A stretch of 64,000 nt of DNA. It comes from Peteryoungia aggregata LMG 23059. GTDB lineage: Bacteria; Pseudomonadota; Alphaproteobacteria; Rhizobiales; Rhizobiaceae. The position numbers were made by a program, and so were the translations under genes. The notes beneath the pieces are model-generated. The model saw nothing but the letters and a program-made list of their open reading frames with translations, was not told the DNA's origin and did no database searches. Below are positions 45,356 through 53,890 of the stretch, piece by piece. Position 1 is the stretch's first letter. Every line of letters starts with the position of its first letter. The stretch spans positions 124,001 through 188,000 of the forward strand of contig NZ_JAUSUW010000006.1 of assembly GCF_030814435.1 (NCBI RefSeq). The letters run 5' to 3'.

Positions 45356-46113
45356 ACATCGAAGCGATCAAGTCCATCTATGTCTACGAGATGGCGCGGA
45401 TGCGACGGACGCTGCTGCAGAGCGTCATCTCGCCGGTCCTGTCGACGGCACTCTACTTCATCGTCTTCGGGGCGGCTGTCGGTTCGCGGATGGAGGAGAT
45501 TGGCGGCGTGTCCTATGGCGCGTTCATCACGCCGGGTCTCATCATGCTCGCCCTGATTACCCAATGTATCTCGAACGGCTCGGCGGGCATCTATTTCCCG
45601 AAATTCACGGGGACCATCTACGAAATCCTCTCGGCGCCCGTCGCTATGACGGAGATCCTGATCGGCTATGTCGGAGCTGCAGCGACAAAAGGCATGATGA
45701 TCGGGCTCATCATCCTGGTCACCGCCATGTTTTTCGTCGACCTGCAGATCGCCCACCCCGTGCTGATGCTCTTCTTCATGGTTCTGACATCGGTCACTTT
45801 CAGCCTTGCGGGTTTCATCATCGGGATTCTGGCGAAGAATTTCGAGCAGTTGAGCCTCGTGCCGTCGCTGGTCGTGCCGCCGCTGACCTTCCTCGGGGGC
45901 ACCTTCTACTCGATCGACATGCTGCCGCCGTTCTGGCAGGCGGTCAGCCATCTCAATCCGGTTCTCTATCTGGTGAGCGGTTTCCGATGGAGCTTCTTCG
46001 AGGTCTCCGACGTGCATCCCCTGATCAGTGTCGGGATGATCGGGATCTTCCTGGCCGCCTGCCTCGGTTTCCTCGGCTTCATCTTCAAGACCGGCTACAA
46101 GCTTAGACCCTGA
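45352..46113 (+). CDS. ABC-2 transporter permease (YadH-like)
   Basis: This 253-aa inner-membrane protein has six predicted helices. It contains [17 protein letters not shown] at the first helix, [23 protein letters not shown], and the conserved [20 protein letters not shown] before the last pair. It forms the membrane half of the exporter with the upstream ATPase. It converges on an aspartic protease gene eleven bases downstream. Confidence 0.92.
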   Translation: MNIEAIKSIYVYEMARMRRTLLQSVISPVLSTALYFIVFGAAVGSRMEEIGGVSYGAFITPGLIMLALITQCISNGSAGIYFPKFTGTIYEILSAPVAMTEILIGYVGAAATKGMMIGLIILVTAMFFVDLQIAHPVLMLFFMVLTSVTFSLAGFIIGILAKNFEQLSLVPSLVVPPLTFLGGTFYSIDMLPPFWQAVSHLNPVLYLVSGFRWSFFEVSDVHPLISVGMIGIFLAACLGFLGFIFKTGYKLRP

Positions 46114-46124
46114 AGCGACGTGGT

Positions 46125-46823
46125 TCAGTCGCGCAGGCGCAGCTCGTCCGTCTGCATCTGCAGCGAGCTCAGCGTCGAGAGGAAGCTCATGCCGAGCAGG
46201 CTCTGGTCAAGGCGCCCCTCTTCGAGCACCACGGCTTCAATGTCCGTCCGCACGATTGGGCCGAGGCGTAGTTCCGGGATGCGCAAGGGTGCGGCGGACG
46301 CCCGGCCATTGGCTGTCAGCACGGTGCGAGTGAAGCGCAGGTCCGCAGGATCGATGCCGATGCGCACGGCATCTTCGAAACGCAGCGCGACGGAGCTCGC
46401 CCCGGTGTCGATCAATACCGGGACCGAGACTGGGCCGATATCGACGGAGGTCTCGAAGTGGCCGCCCAGAACCTTGTGGAGGATGACTTCCGCCTGGCCG
46501 TCCTGCGTGGTGACAGTGACGGCGCGGCCAGGCATCAGGCCCGCCACGAGACGTTCGCCGACGCTGCGGAAGTCTCCGCGATAGAGGTAGCCAGTGACCA
46601 GGGCGAGGGCAATGAGAACCCAGATGGCCATCCGCCGCAGTCCCTGGCCGAAGGAACGGCGACCGAGCACGATCCCGGCCGAGATCATCAGCAGGATGGG
46701 CAGCGCAACGACCAGTCGGCCGAAATCGTCATTGTCGATCCCGAAGCTCTGGCCGGTGTCATGGTTGACCACGAGTATGGCGAGGCCGATGGCGAGAATC
46801 AGGAGGCCGACGATGAAGCGCAT
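46125..46823 (-). CDS. Membrane-anchored clan AA aspartic protease (TIGR02281 type)
   Basis: The 232-aa protein has two or three N-terminal membrane helices (residues 1-85) and a retropepsin-like domain. Its active site is VLIDTGASSVAL, and a second conserved element, SLLGMSFLSTLSSLQ, lies near the C-terminus. Only one Asp motif is present, as expected for a homodimeric enzyme. It overlaps the DUF1289 gene by one base at its start, so the two are coupled. The substrate is unknown, probably a membrane or periplasmic protein. Confidence 0.88.
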   Translation of the reverse strand: MRFIVGLLILAIGLAILVVNHDTGQSFGIDNDDFGRLVVALPILLMISAGIVLGRRSFGQGLRRMAIWVLIALALVTGYLYRGDFRSVGERLVAGLMPGRAVTVTTQDGQAEVILHKVLGGHFETSVDIGPVSVPVLIDTGASSVALRFEDAVRIGIDPADLRFTRTVLTANGRASAAPLRIPELRLGPIVRTDIEAVVLEEGRLDQSLLGMSFLSTLSSLQMQTDELRLRD

Positions 46824-47044
46824 CAGCCGCCCTCACGCTCTCGCACCATGCGTGTCCGGCGGGTCTCGCGCCGAGGCTTGCGTTCGACGTTTTCGAGACG
46901 TGCCGGCAGGTCGGCCATGATGGTCCGCCGCTCCAGGCTGGTATAGGTCGTCCAGAGGCCGATCTCGTCGCGGGTGCGTCCGCAGCCGAAACAATAGCCG
47001 GTCTTGTCATCGATCGAACAGATGAGGATGCAGGGGGATTCCAT
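46823..47044 (-). CDS. DUF1289 small Cys-rich protein
   Basis: This 73-aa protein begins MESPCILICSIDDKTGYCFGC and continues GRTRDEIGLW. It has four Cys in a C-x3-C-x8-C-x2-C pattern, typical of DUF1289, which probably binds a metal or iron-sulphur centre. The C-terminal third is Arg/Glu-rich. It is translated just ahead of the aspartic protease gene. Confidence 0.9.
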   Translation of the reverse strand: MESPCILICSIDDKTGYCFGCGRTRDEIGLWTTYTSLERRTIMADLPARLENVERKPRRETRRTRMVREREGG

Positions 47045-47079
47045 TGCGAGCCCTTTGGTTTCGCTCCTATATCGGGTTC

Positions 47080-47865
47080 CTAAACTATGATGGCAAGGGT
47101 CAAGAGGAAAGCGATCTCACAGAGCTGCTGGCTTGCACCGATCGTGTCGCCGGTATGGCCATCAAGCCGATTGCGGACATGCGTGGTGAAGGCTGCCACG
47201 ATGCCTGTGCCAAAAACCGCACCGAGGAGTGCCGCATGCACGGGCAGTGCAGAGAGGCAAAGCACTGCGGTGAGCGTTGCTCCGAGGGTGAAAGCCGTTC
47301 GCGTCGCGTCGGGATCTGGCTTGCCGGCGGCCGATGCCACTCCGTCGGGACGCGCGGCAGGCAGGGATGACCAGTGCCAGACCATCAGCGTCCTGCTCAA
47401 CACTGCCGCTGCCAACCAGCTCAGCCCGGCTGCCAGCGGTGGCATTTCCCCTATCAGGATCGCTACCGTCGCCACGCGGATCGCAACCGTCAGGATCAGG
47501 GCGAGCGCCCCATAGGTCCCGATGCGGCTGTCCTTCATGATCGCCAGAGCCTTTTCGCGGCTGCGGCCCCCGCCCAGTCCATCTGCTGTATCCGACAGAC
47601 CATCCTCGTGGAGCGCACCCGTCAACATGATCTGCAGCGTGATCACGATGAGCGCGACGAGGACAGGATCGGCTCCGGAGACGGACAGGATGACCAGGAT
47701 CAGGGCCGCGGGCAATGCGATGACGAAGCCGGCCAGGGGGAAGGCGGCCACCGTGCGGCGGAGGCTGCCGTCATGGCCGGCGAAAAAACGATCCGCCACC
47801 GGCAGGCGGCTCAGGAAGGAAATTGCGCGCGCCGTATCCTCGACAAGGTTCTGCACGACTTGCAT
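47080..47865 (-). CDS. cobS: Adenosylcobinamide-GDP ribazoletransferase CobS
   Basis: CobS joins adenosylcobinamide-GDP to alpha-ribazole in the final step of cobalamin assembly at the inner membrane. The 261-aa protein is very hydrophobic and contains TGALHEDGLSDTADGLGGGRSREKALAIMKDSRIG-type residues (the ALHEDGLSDTADGL motif with the essential acidic residues). I take ATG 47865, preceded by AGAGG, because the open frame continues far upstream without resembling CobS. It diverges from cobT across 123 bp. Confidence 0.94.
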   Translation of the reverse strand: MQVVQNLVEDTARAISFLSRLPVADRFFAGHDGSLRRTVAAFPLAGFVIALPAALILVILSVSGADPVLVALIVITLQIMLTGALHEDGLSDTADGLGGGRSREKALAIMKDSRIGTYGALALILTVAIRVATVAILIGEMPPLAAGLSWLAAAVLSRTLMVWHWSSLPAARPDGVASAAGKPDPDATRTAFTLGATLTAVLCLSALPVHAALLGAVFGTGIVAAFTTHVRNRLDGHTGDTIGASQQLCEIAFLLTLAIIV

Positions 47866-47988
47866 GGTCCTCTTCCGTTTCGTCCTCGACCGCCTGCGTC
47901 GTTTTTTGAGTTGAGCGGCAAGGGTCCGGTCTTTATGAGAGAGGCCACAAAGCCTGATTTGCTGGAAGAATACAAGGAAGCCCCATTG

Positions 47989-49011
47989 ATGACCGTCACC
48001 GGCCTGCCATTCGACGACTTCCGCGCCCTGCTGCGCGATCTGCCGGGCCCCAATAGTGCAGCGCTGGTGGCTGCCCGCGATCGTGACAGGCAATTGACGA
48101 AGCCGCCCGGGGCGCTGGGTCGGCTTGAGGAAATCGCCATGTGGCTCGCCGCCTGGAGCGGCCGTGCGCCGGCGGTGAACCGTCCGCTTGTCGCGATCTT
48201 CGCCGGCAATCACGGGGTGACCAAGCATGGCATCACGCCGTTCCCGCCGTCGGTGACCCAGCAGATGGTCGAGAACTTTGCGGCCGGCGGTGCGGCCATC
48301 AATCAGATCTGCGTCACCCATGACCTTGGGCTCAAGATCTTCGACCTGGCGCTCGACTATCCGACCGGCGATATCACCTGCGAGCCAGCGCTCTCGGAGC
48401 GCGACTGCGCGGCGACCATGGCCTTCGGCATGGAGGCGATTGCCGGCGGAACGGATCTTTTGTGCATTGGCGAAATGGGGATCGGCAACACCACGATCGC
48501 TGCGGCGATCAATCTGGCGCTTTATGGCGGTGAGGCGGAAGACTGGGTGGGGCCTGGTACCGGCTCCGAGGGTGAAGTGCTGGCGCGCAAGGTGGCGGCG
48601 GTGAAGCAGGCCGTGGCGTTCCACCAGGAACATCTTTCCGACCCGCTCGAAGTGCTGCGCCGTCTCGGTGGGCGCGAGATTGCCGCGATGGCCGGTGCCA
48701 TCCTTGCCGCGCGTATGGAAAAGATCCCGGTATTGATTGACGGTTATGTGGCCACGGCTGCGGCTTCGATCCTCAAGGCAGCCAATCCGTCCGCGCTCGA
48801 CCACTGCCTGATCGGTCACGTTTCGGGTGAGCCGGGCCATCTGCGGGCTATCGAGAGGCTCGGCAAGACGCCGCTTCTGGCTCTCGGCATGCGCCTCGGG
48901 GAAGGAACCGGTGCTGCACTCGCGGCCGGCATCGTCAAGGCTGCGGCGGCCTGCCATTCCGGCATGGCCACCTTCGAACAGGCTGGGGTATCCAACAAGT
49001 CGCATGACTGA
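47989..49011 (+). CDS. cobT: Nicotinate-nucleotide-dimethylbenzimidazole phosphoribosyltransferase CobT
   Basis: CobT activates the lower ligand of cobalamin by making alpha-ribazole phosphate. The 340-aa protein shows LTKPPGALGRLEEIAMWLA, IFAGNHGVTKHGITPFP, GEMGIGNTTIAAAI, and the C-terminal catalytic Glu in GMRLGEGTGAALA. ATG 47989, preceded by GGAAG, gives the usual length, while ATG 47938 would add 17 residues. It is divergent from cobS, with no cobalamin riboswitch seen between them, and overlaps dgkA. Confidence 0.94.
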   Translation: MTVTGLPFDDFRALLRDLPGPNSAALVAARDRDRQLTKPPGALGRLEEIAMWLAAWSGRAPAVNRPLVAIFAGNHGVTKHGITPFPPSVTQQMVENFAAGGAAINQICVTHDLGLKIFDLALDYPTGDITCEPALSERDCAATMAFGMEAIAGGTDLLCIGEMGIGNTTIAAAINLALYGGEAEDWVGPGTGSEGEVLARKVAAVKQAVAFHQEHLSDPLEVLRRLGGREIAAMAGAILAARMEKIPVLIDGYVATAAASILKAANPSALDHCLIGHVSGEPGHLRAIERLGKTPLLALGMRLGEGTGAALAAGIVKAAAACHSGMATFEQAGVSNKSHD

Positions 49012-49426
49012 TCGTAACCACAAGGCGACGCCGGCCGAGAAACTGGCATCCGCAGCAATCCAGAAGAAGACGGGCATCGCCCACCTATTCGCCGCCGGAC
49101 AGTATTCGGCGCAGGGGTTTCGGCGGCTCATACAGGAGGCGGCCTTCCGGCATGAACTCCTGGCCTTTTGCGCCGGTCTGGTGATCTTTGCGCTTGTCGG
49201 TGCCAGCCTGTTCGAGTTCATGGGCTTCATCGTGCTCATGCTGCTCATGTTCTGCGTCGAGGCGTTGAATACGGCTATCGAGGAGCTGGTGGATCGAATC
49301 TCGCCGGAGATTTCCACGGTCGGCCGCAATGCCAAGGATCTCGGATCCTTCGCGGTCTTTTGTCTGATCATCGCCAACGGCGTCTTCAGCGCCTATGTCG
49401 TGATCAGCAGGGTCTTCTTCGGCTGA
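49004..49426 (+). CDS. dgkA: Diacylglycerol kinase DgkA
   Basis: DgkA is a small inner-membrane kinase that phosphorylates diacylglycerol for phospholipid recycling. The 140-aa protein has three helices and the conserved MFCVEALNTAIEELVDRISPE region carrying the catalytic Glu. The N-terminus is about 20 residues longer than in E. coli. It overlaps the cobT stop by eight bases and converges on a histidine kinase gene. Confidence 0.92.
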   Translation: MTDRNHKATPAEKLASAAIQKKTGIAHLFAAGQYSAQGFRRLIQEAAFRHELLAFCAGLVIFALVGASLFEFMGFIVLMLLMFCVEALNTAIEELVDRISPEISTVGRNAKDLGSFAVFCLIIANGVFSAYVVISRVFFG

Positions 49427-49430
49427 TTGA

Positions 49431-50966
49431 TCAGGCAAACTGGCGACGACGGGGCTCGACGGCTTTTGCTTCGGTTACGGCCGGCAGGCTTTCGAGGACC
49501 CGGGTCGACGGCAGGATGGCGATGACCTCCGTGCCTTCGCGCAGCTTTGACTTGAGCTTGAACTCACCGCCATGCTTGGCAAGGATCGCCTGAACGATCG
49601 GCAGGCCGAGGCCGGTGCCCTGCTCGGCGCTCTTGATGGCAATTGAGCCCTGGCCGAAGGCCGAGAGCACAACCGGGATCTCATTTTCGGGGATGCCGGG
49701 GCCGTTGTCCCGGATGGAGATGTATTGTCCGCCGCCGGCGGTCCAGCCAGCCTTGACCATGATCTCGCCACCCTGAGGGGTGAATTTCACGGCGTTTGAC
49801 AGGAGGTTCAGGATCACCTGACGCAACGCCTTTTCGTCTGCCCAGAGCGAGGGGAGGTTGCGTTCGAACTGTTCCTCGATCCGGATGCTCTTCGACTTTG
49901 CGCGCAGCTGGATCATGCCGATGCAGTCCTCGGTCAACTCGAGCAGGGAGACGCTCTCCTCGCTCAGTTCGTACTTTCCGGCCTCGATCCGCGACAGGTC
50001 GAGGATCTCGTTGATCAGTTCCAGGAGATGGGTTCCCGAGCGGTGGATGTCCCCTGCATATTCCTTGTAGAGCGGGTTGTTGAGCGGCCCCAGGACCTCG
50101 GTCGCCATCACCTCGGAAAAGCCGAGGATTGCGTTGAGCGGCGTGCGCAATTCATGTGACATGGAGGCGAGGAAGCGCGATTTTGCCATGTTGGCTTCTT
50201 CAGCGCGGCGGCGGGCTTCGTCGGACAGAGACTTTGCCACCTCCAGCTCGGCAATCAGGTCGTCCTTCTCGGTCTGGAAGGAGAGCAGTTTCAGATTGGC
50301 CTGATGCAGACGGCTGGTGATATAGATGAAGAAGATGAGGGCGGTGGTGAAGACGGCGGTAAGGCCGAGGTCTAACATGTCGCGGCTGACCGTGGCGACA
50401 TAGGTGAGCGCAACAACAGTCGGCAGGAAGCTGAAGAGTACAGCCTGGCGCAACAGCATGCTGGCCATCGCAGTGATCGAGAGGGCGACAAGGAGGACTG
50501 CGCCCTTGTAGAAGATGAAGGAGGTCGGATTGCAGGTGGAGCAATCCTGCAGCGCGAAGATCGCCCAGGAGGTTCCCATGGCGACCTGCGACAGCAGCAG
50601 GATGCGGCGCCAGTTGCCCTGGTTCTCCGGCGTGATCTCGCTGCGGGAGGCCCGCTTGACGACGATGATGCCGATTGCATGCATTGTGAGCGCGAAAAGG
50701 CCCCAGATCAGGAAGTGCGGTTGCGACGTGAAATAGGCACCAGAGCCGGCGATCAGCAGGATGATGACAGGGATTACCGCTGCACCCTGAAGGGAGGCGG
50801 CCACATGCATGCCGAGAATTTCCACGTCGAAGGCTGGAGAGCTGCCCTGTCCGGATTGCAGGCGTTCACGGGTGGCGCGTACGGCACGCGTTGTAGCCCT
50901 GTTGCGATGGCCTCGCGTCAGGTCCAAAACATTCTTGTCCGCCGATGTGTCTACGCCATCACTCAT
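49431..50966 (-). CDS. Membrane sensor histidine kinase (DivJ/PdhS-like core)
   Basis: The 511-aa protein has six predicted membrane helices (about residues 40-200), a coiled segment, a HisKA domain with the phospho-accepting His in SMSHELRTPLNAILGFSEVM, and an HATPase_c domain with the N box LLSNAVKFTPQGG, G1 box SIRDNGPGIPENE and G2 box GTGLGLPIV. The kinase core resembles the DivJ/PleC/PdhS cell-cycle group of alphaproteobacteria, but the sensor part is not diagnostic. No response-regulator gene lies beside it. Met at 50966 is preferred to 51008. Confidence 0.9.
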   Translation of the reverse strand: MSDGVDTSADKNVLDLTRGHRNRATTRAVRATRERLQSGQGSSPAFDVEILGMHVAASLQGAAVIPVIILLIAGSGAYFTSQPHFLIWGLFALTMHAIGIIVVKRASRSEITPENQGNWRRILLLSQVAMGTSWAIFALQDCSTCNPTSFIFYKGAVLLVALSITAMASMLLRQAVLFSFLPTVVALTYVATVSRDMLDLGLTAVFTTALIFFIYITSRLHQANLKLLSFQTEKDDLIAELEVAKSLSDEARRRAEEANMAKSRFLASMSHELRTPLNAILGFSEVMATEVLGPLNNPLYKEYAGDIHRSGTHLLELINEILDLSRIEAGKYELSEESVSLLELTEDCIGMIQLRAKSKSIRIEEQFERNLPSLWADEKALRQVILNLLSNAVKFTPQGGEIMVKAGWTAGGGQYISIRDNGPGIPENEIPVVLSAFGQGSIAIKSAEQGTGLGLPIVQAILAKHGGEFKLKSKLREGTEVIAILPSTRVLESLPAVTEAKAVEPRRRQFA

Positions 50967-51072
50967 TGCGTTGCAGTCTTCCGCGCCTTGGTGAACCCTA
51001 GCGGCCAATTCTTAAGAAGATCCTGTCGGGGAAGGATTTGTTTGCCATGTGTGAAAAGGATTCATTGGCGAA

Positions 51073-51657
51073 GTGGGTGGGAATGTGACCAAGAGGCTGC
51101 GGCGTCTGCGCGATCTGGCGGTCGGTCTCGCCATGGTGTCGCTGGCGCTGCTGATTGTCGCCAAACTCGAAAACGAGCAGGCGCAGCGGTTTCGTGGGCC
51201 GTTTTGGGTGATCGACGGGGATACGCTGGGCGCTGATGGCGAGCGGCTCCGCATCGACGGTCTCGATGCACCTGAACTGGGGCAGGGCTGCCAGACGGCG
51301 GATGGGGTAACCTATGCCTGTGGGGAAGAAGCGCAACGGACGCTTTGGGGCCTGGTGTCGAGAGGTGGATGGGAGTGTAGCGGAGCGCATCGAGATCGAT
51401 ATCACCGACTGCTGGTAATCTGCAGGCGTGGTCAGGATGATCTGGGGGCGCTTCTGGTTGCTTCGGGTGTGGCTGTTGCCGACGGGCGATATATCGCCGC
51501 CGAGGCAGAGGCCCGGCGGCGGGGCGAGGGGATCTGGGGCGGGGCGTTTGAGCGTCCCTCCGACTGGCGTCGTCAAAGGCAGGTCGAGGAAGCGGAACTC
51601 GCGAGCTGGGTCCAGACCTTGCTGCCCCGATGGATTTCGAAGTGGTTTGAGGAATGA
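51073..51657 (+). CDS. Thermonuclease (SNase)-family protein
   Basis: The protein has an N-terminal membrane anchor or signal segment (about residues 12-32) and a staphylococcal-nuclease-like domain: VIDGDTLGADGERLRIDGLDAPEL, with active-site residues spread over the GWECSGAHRDRYHRLLVIC and RRGEGIWGGAFERP segments. The length is 194 aa from GTG 51073, with GTG 51085 also possible. It probably acts outside the cytoplasm on nucleic acids. It is seven bases upstream of a UDG-superfamily gene. Confidence 0.85.
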   Translation: MGGNVTKRLRRLRDLAVGLAMVSLALLIVAKLENEQAQRFRGPFWVIDGDTLGADGERLRIDGLDAPELGQGCQTADGVTYACGEEAQRTLWGLVSRGGWECSGAHRDRYHRLLVICRRGQDDLGALLVASGVAVADGRYIAAEAEARRRGEGIWGGAFERPSDWRRQRQVEEAELASWVQTLLPRWISKWFEE

Positions 51658-51663
51658 GAGAGA

Positions 51664-52338
51664 ATGGCTGCTGAGGGCCCCGCGCCGCCATCGATGCCAC
51701 GCGCTGATCTGCCGTCGACGATCGATGCCTTGTCTGATGCGATCGCCCGCTGCCGGATCTGTCGCGACTGTCCGGCGGGTGGGTTGGAGCGGCGCATGGC
51801 GCATGAACCTCGGCCAGTTGCCTATCTCTCGGCGACGGCCCGGGTGTTAATCGCGGGTCAGGCGCCCGGGCTCAGGGTGCATGAGACCGGCGTTCCGTTC
51901 AATGATGTATCGGGTGACCGGTTGCGCCAATGGCTGGGCGTCGATCGTGAGATCTTCTATGATCGCTCACGCTTCGCCATCGCCCCGATGGGCTTTTGCT
52001 TCCCCGGCTATGACGAAAATGGCCACGATCTGCCGCCGCGGCGGGAGTGCTCGCCACGCTGGCGCCAGGCCGTGATGGATGCGATGCCCCAGGTGGAGCT
52101 CATCCTGGCGATCGGGCAGTATGCCCAGGCTTGGCACCTTGGTCCCGTCAGGCGCAAGACGATGACCGAGACGGTAGCGCAGTGGCGGGACGTTCTTCTC
52201 TCGAGCCGTCCGGGGCCGCGCATGCTGCCGCTTCCGCATCCCAGCTGGCGCAACACCGGCTGGCTCAAGCGTCACCCGTGGTTCGAGGCAGAGGTGCTTC
52301 CTGTCCTGCGGCGGGAAGTTTCGCTGTTGATAGGCTGA
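51664..52338 (+). CDS. Uracil-DNA glycosylase superfamily protein
   Basis: This 224-aa protein has the UDG-fold motifs AGQAPGLRVHETGVPFND-like at residues 64-81 and PLPHPSWRNTGWLKRHPWF near the C-terminus. Its N-terminus carries CRICRDCPAGG, a Cys cluster similar to the iron-sulphur ligands of family 4 and 5 enzymes. The catalytic residue in motif 1 is not the canonical Asp-Pro of family 1. It may excise damaged bases or belong to a related branch with unproven activity. It is close behind the SNase gene. Confidence 0.82.
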   Translation: MAAEGPAPPSMPRADLPSTIDALSDAIARCRICRDCPAGGLERRMAHEPRPVAYLSATARVLIAGQAPGLRVHETGVPFNDVSGDRLRQWLGVDREIFYDRSRFAIAPMGFCFPGYDENGHDLPPRRECSPRWRQAVMDAMPQVELILAIGQYAQAWHLGPVRRKTMTETVAQWRDVLLSSRPGPRMLPLPHPSWRNTGWLKRHPWFEAEVLPVLRREVSLLIG

Positions 52339-52403
52339 AATGATTTTCCATAATTTTTAACAAATCCGCTATATCAAGGAAAATCAGTTTTACAGGACTT
52401 GTC

Positions 52404-52892
52404 ATGGATCGCCTCGACCGCAAAATTCTCCGCATCCTCCAGGAAGATTCGACACTGGCCGTGGCGGATCTCGCGAAGAAGGTTGGCCTCTCCACTACGC
52501 CCTGTTGGCGCCGTATTCAGAAGATGGAGGAGGACGGGGTCATCCGTCGCCGTGTGGCGCTGCTTGATCCGGCCAAGGTCAATACGAAGGTGACCGTCTT
52601 CGTCTCGATCCGAACCTCCAGCCACTCGATCGAATGGCTGAAGCGCTTTTCGGAAGTGGTGTCGGAATTTCCGGAAGTGGTCGAATTCTATCGGATGAGC
52701 GGCGATGTCGACTATCTGCTGCGGGTCGTCGTGCCCGATATCGCAGCCTATGACGCCTTCTATAAGCGGATGATCGCCAAGATCGAGATCCGCGACGTCT
52801 CCTCGGCCTTTGCCATGGAGCAGATCAAGTACACGACCGAGCTGCCGCTCGACTACATGATGATCGATAACCAGAAGTCCCAGGAAGACTGA
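52404..52892 (+). CDS. Lrp/AsnC-family transcriptional regulator
   Basis: This 162-aa protein has an HTH at DRKILRILQEDSTLAVADLAKKV and STTPCWRRIQKMEEDGVI, and a RAM domain with EFYRMSGDVDYLLRVVVPD. It is the second Lrp regulator in the window and only moderately similar to the first. It stands alone between a UDG-like gene and a convergent dehydrogenase gene. The upstream 65 bp are A+T-rich and probably hold its promoter. The ligand is unknown. Confidence 0.92.
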   Translation: MDRLDRKILRILQEDSTLAVADLAKKVGLSTTPCWRRIQKMEEDGVIRRRVALLDPAKVNTKVTVFVSIRTSSHSIEWLKRFSEVVSEFPEVVEFYRMSGDVDYLLRVVVPDIAAYDAFYKRMIAKIEIRDVSSAFAMEQIKYTTELPLDYMMIDNQKSQED

Positions 52893-52919
52893 GGGGCGCA
52901 GCTGCGCTCCCTCCGCTTC

Positions 52920-53789
52920 TCATTTTTCCAGGCGGGCCAGCAAGGACGACGTGTCCCAGCGATGGCCGCCGAGCTTCTGCACCTCGCCATAGAACTGATC
53001 GACCAGGGCCGTTACGGGCAGATTGGCGCCGTTGCGGCGTGCTTCGGTGAGCACGATGTCGAGGTCCTTGCGCATCCAGTCGACGGCGAAGCCGAAGTCG
53101 TATTTGCCCTGGTTCATGGTCTTGTGGCGGTTTTCCATCTGCCAGGAGCCGGCGGCCCCCTTCGAGATCACCTCGATGACCTTCTCGATGTCGAGGCCGG
53201 CCTTCTTGCCGAAATGCACACCTTCCGCCAAGCCTTGGACAAGGCCGGCGATGCAGATCTGGTTGACCATCTTGGTCAGTTGGCCGGCACCCGCCGGACC
53301 CATGAGGCCAACCATGCGGGCATAGGCATCGATCACCGGCCGTGCCTTGTCGAAGGTCTCGGGTTCGCCGCCGCACATGACGGTGAGTACGCCATTTTCC
53401 GCGCCTGCCTGACCGCCTGAGACGGGGGCGTCGATGAAGCCGCAGCCCTTGGCCGCCGTCGCATCGGCGAGTTCGCGGGCGACTTCGGCTGACGCAGTCG
53501 TATTGTCGATCAGGATGGCGCCCGCTTTCATCGCGGCGATGACACCGTTTTCGCCTACTGTGACCGAGCGCAGGTCATCGTCATTGCCGACGCAGGTGAA
53601 GACGAAATCGGCGTCCTCGGCAGCCTCTGCCGGTGTAAGGCCATAGCTGCCGCCGAACTTCGCGACCCAGTCTTCAGCCTTGGCGGTCGTGCGGTTATAG
53701 ACTTTGACCTCATGGCCACCCTTGACCCTCAGGTGACCGGCCATGGGAAACCCCATCACGCCCAATCCGATGAATGCGACCTTTGCCAT
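52920..53789 (-). CDS. Beta-hydroxyacid dehydrogenase (3-hydroxyisobutyrate dehydrogenase-like)
   Basis: This 289-aa NAD(P)-dependent enzyme has the dinucleotide site VAFIGLGVMGFPMAGHL, the substrate motif FIDAPVSGGQAGAENG, and the catalytic Lys in GAGQLTKMVNQI, followed by the helical domain. It may act on 3-hydroxyisobutyrate, tartronate semialdehyde or a similar acid. AGGA next to ATG 53789 supports this start, as the longer frame adds a Trp/Arg-rich stretch. It converges on the Lrp gene 28 bases away. Confidence 0.9.
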   Translation of the reverse strand: MAKVAFIGLGVMGFPMAGHLRVKGGHEVKVYNRTTAKAEDWVAKFGGSYGLTPAEAAEDADFVFTCVGNDDDLRSVTVGENGVIAAMKAGAILIDNTTASAEVARELADATAAKGCGFIDAPVSGGQAGAENGVLTVMCGGEPETFDKARPVIDAYARMVGLMGPAGAGQLTKMVNQICIAGLVQGLAEGVHFGKKAGLDIEKVIEVISKGAAGSWQMENRHKTMNQGKYDFGFAVDWMRKDLDIVLTEARRNGANLPVTALVDQFYGEVQKLGGHRWDTSSLLARLEK

Positions 53790-53890
53790 ATGTCCTGCCT
53801 CTGCCATTTTCCACGAACGAGCGGAAAGGCATAAAGCAAGGACGGCGATCGGAAAAGGTCGTGTCCAATCTCCTCGCGCCTGCAGGTGTC

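Noticed and set aside
47374..47988. A long upstream extension of the cobT frame
   Set aside because: It runs antisense to cobS. CobT begins with its normal N-terminus at 47989 behind a good ribosome-binding site.
47866..47988. Possible cobalamin riboswitch between cobS and cobT
   Set aside because: I could not find the conserved B12-box elements, and the region is only 123 bp, too short for a typical one.
47866..49377. A long upstream extension of the cobS frame
   Set aside because: It runs antisense to cobT and dgkA. The CobS sequence starts at 47865.
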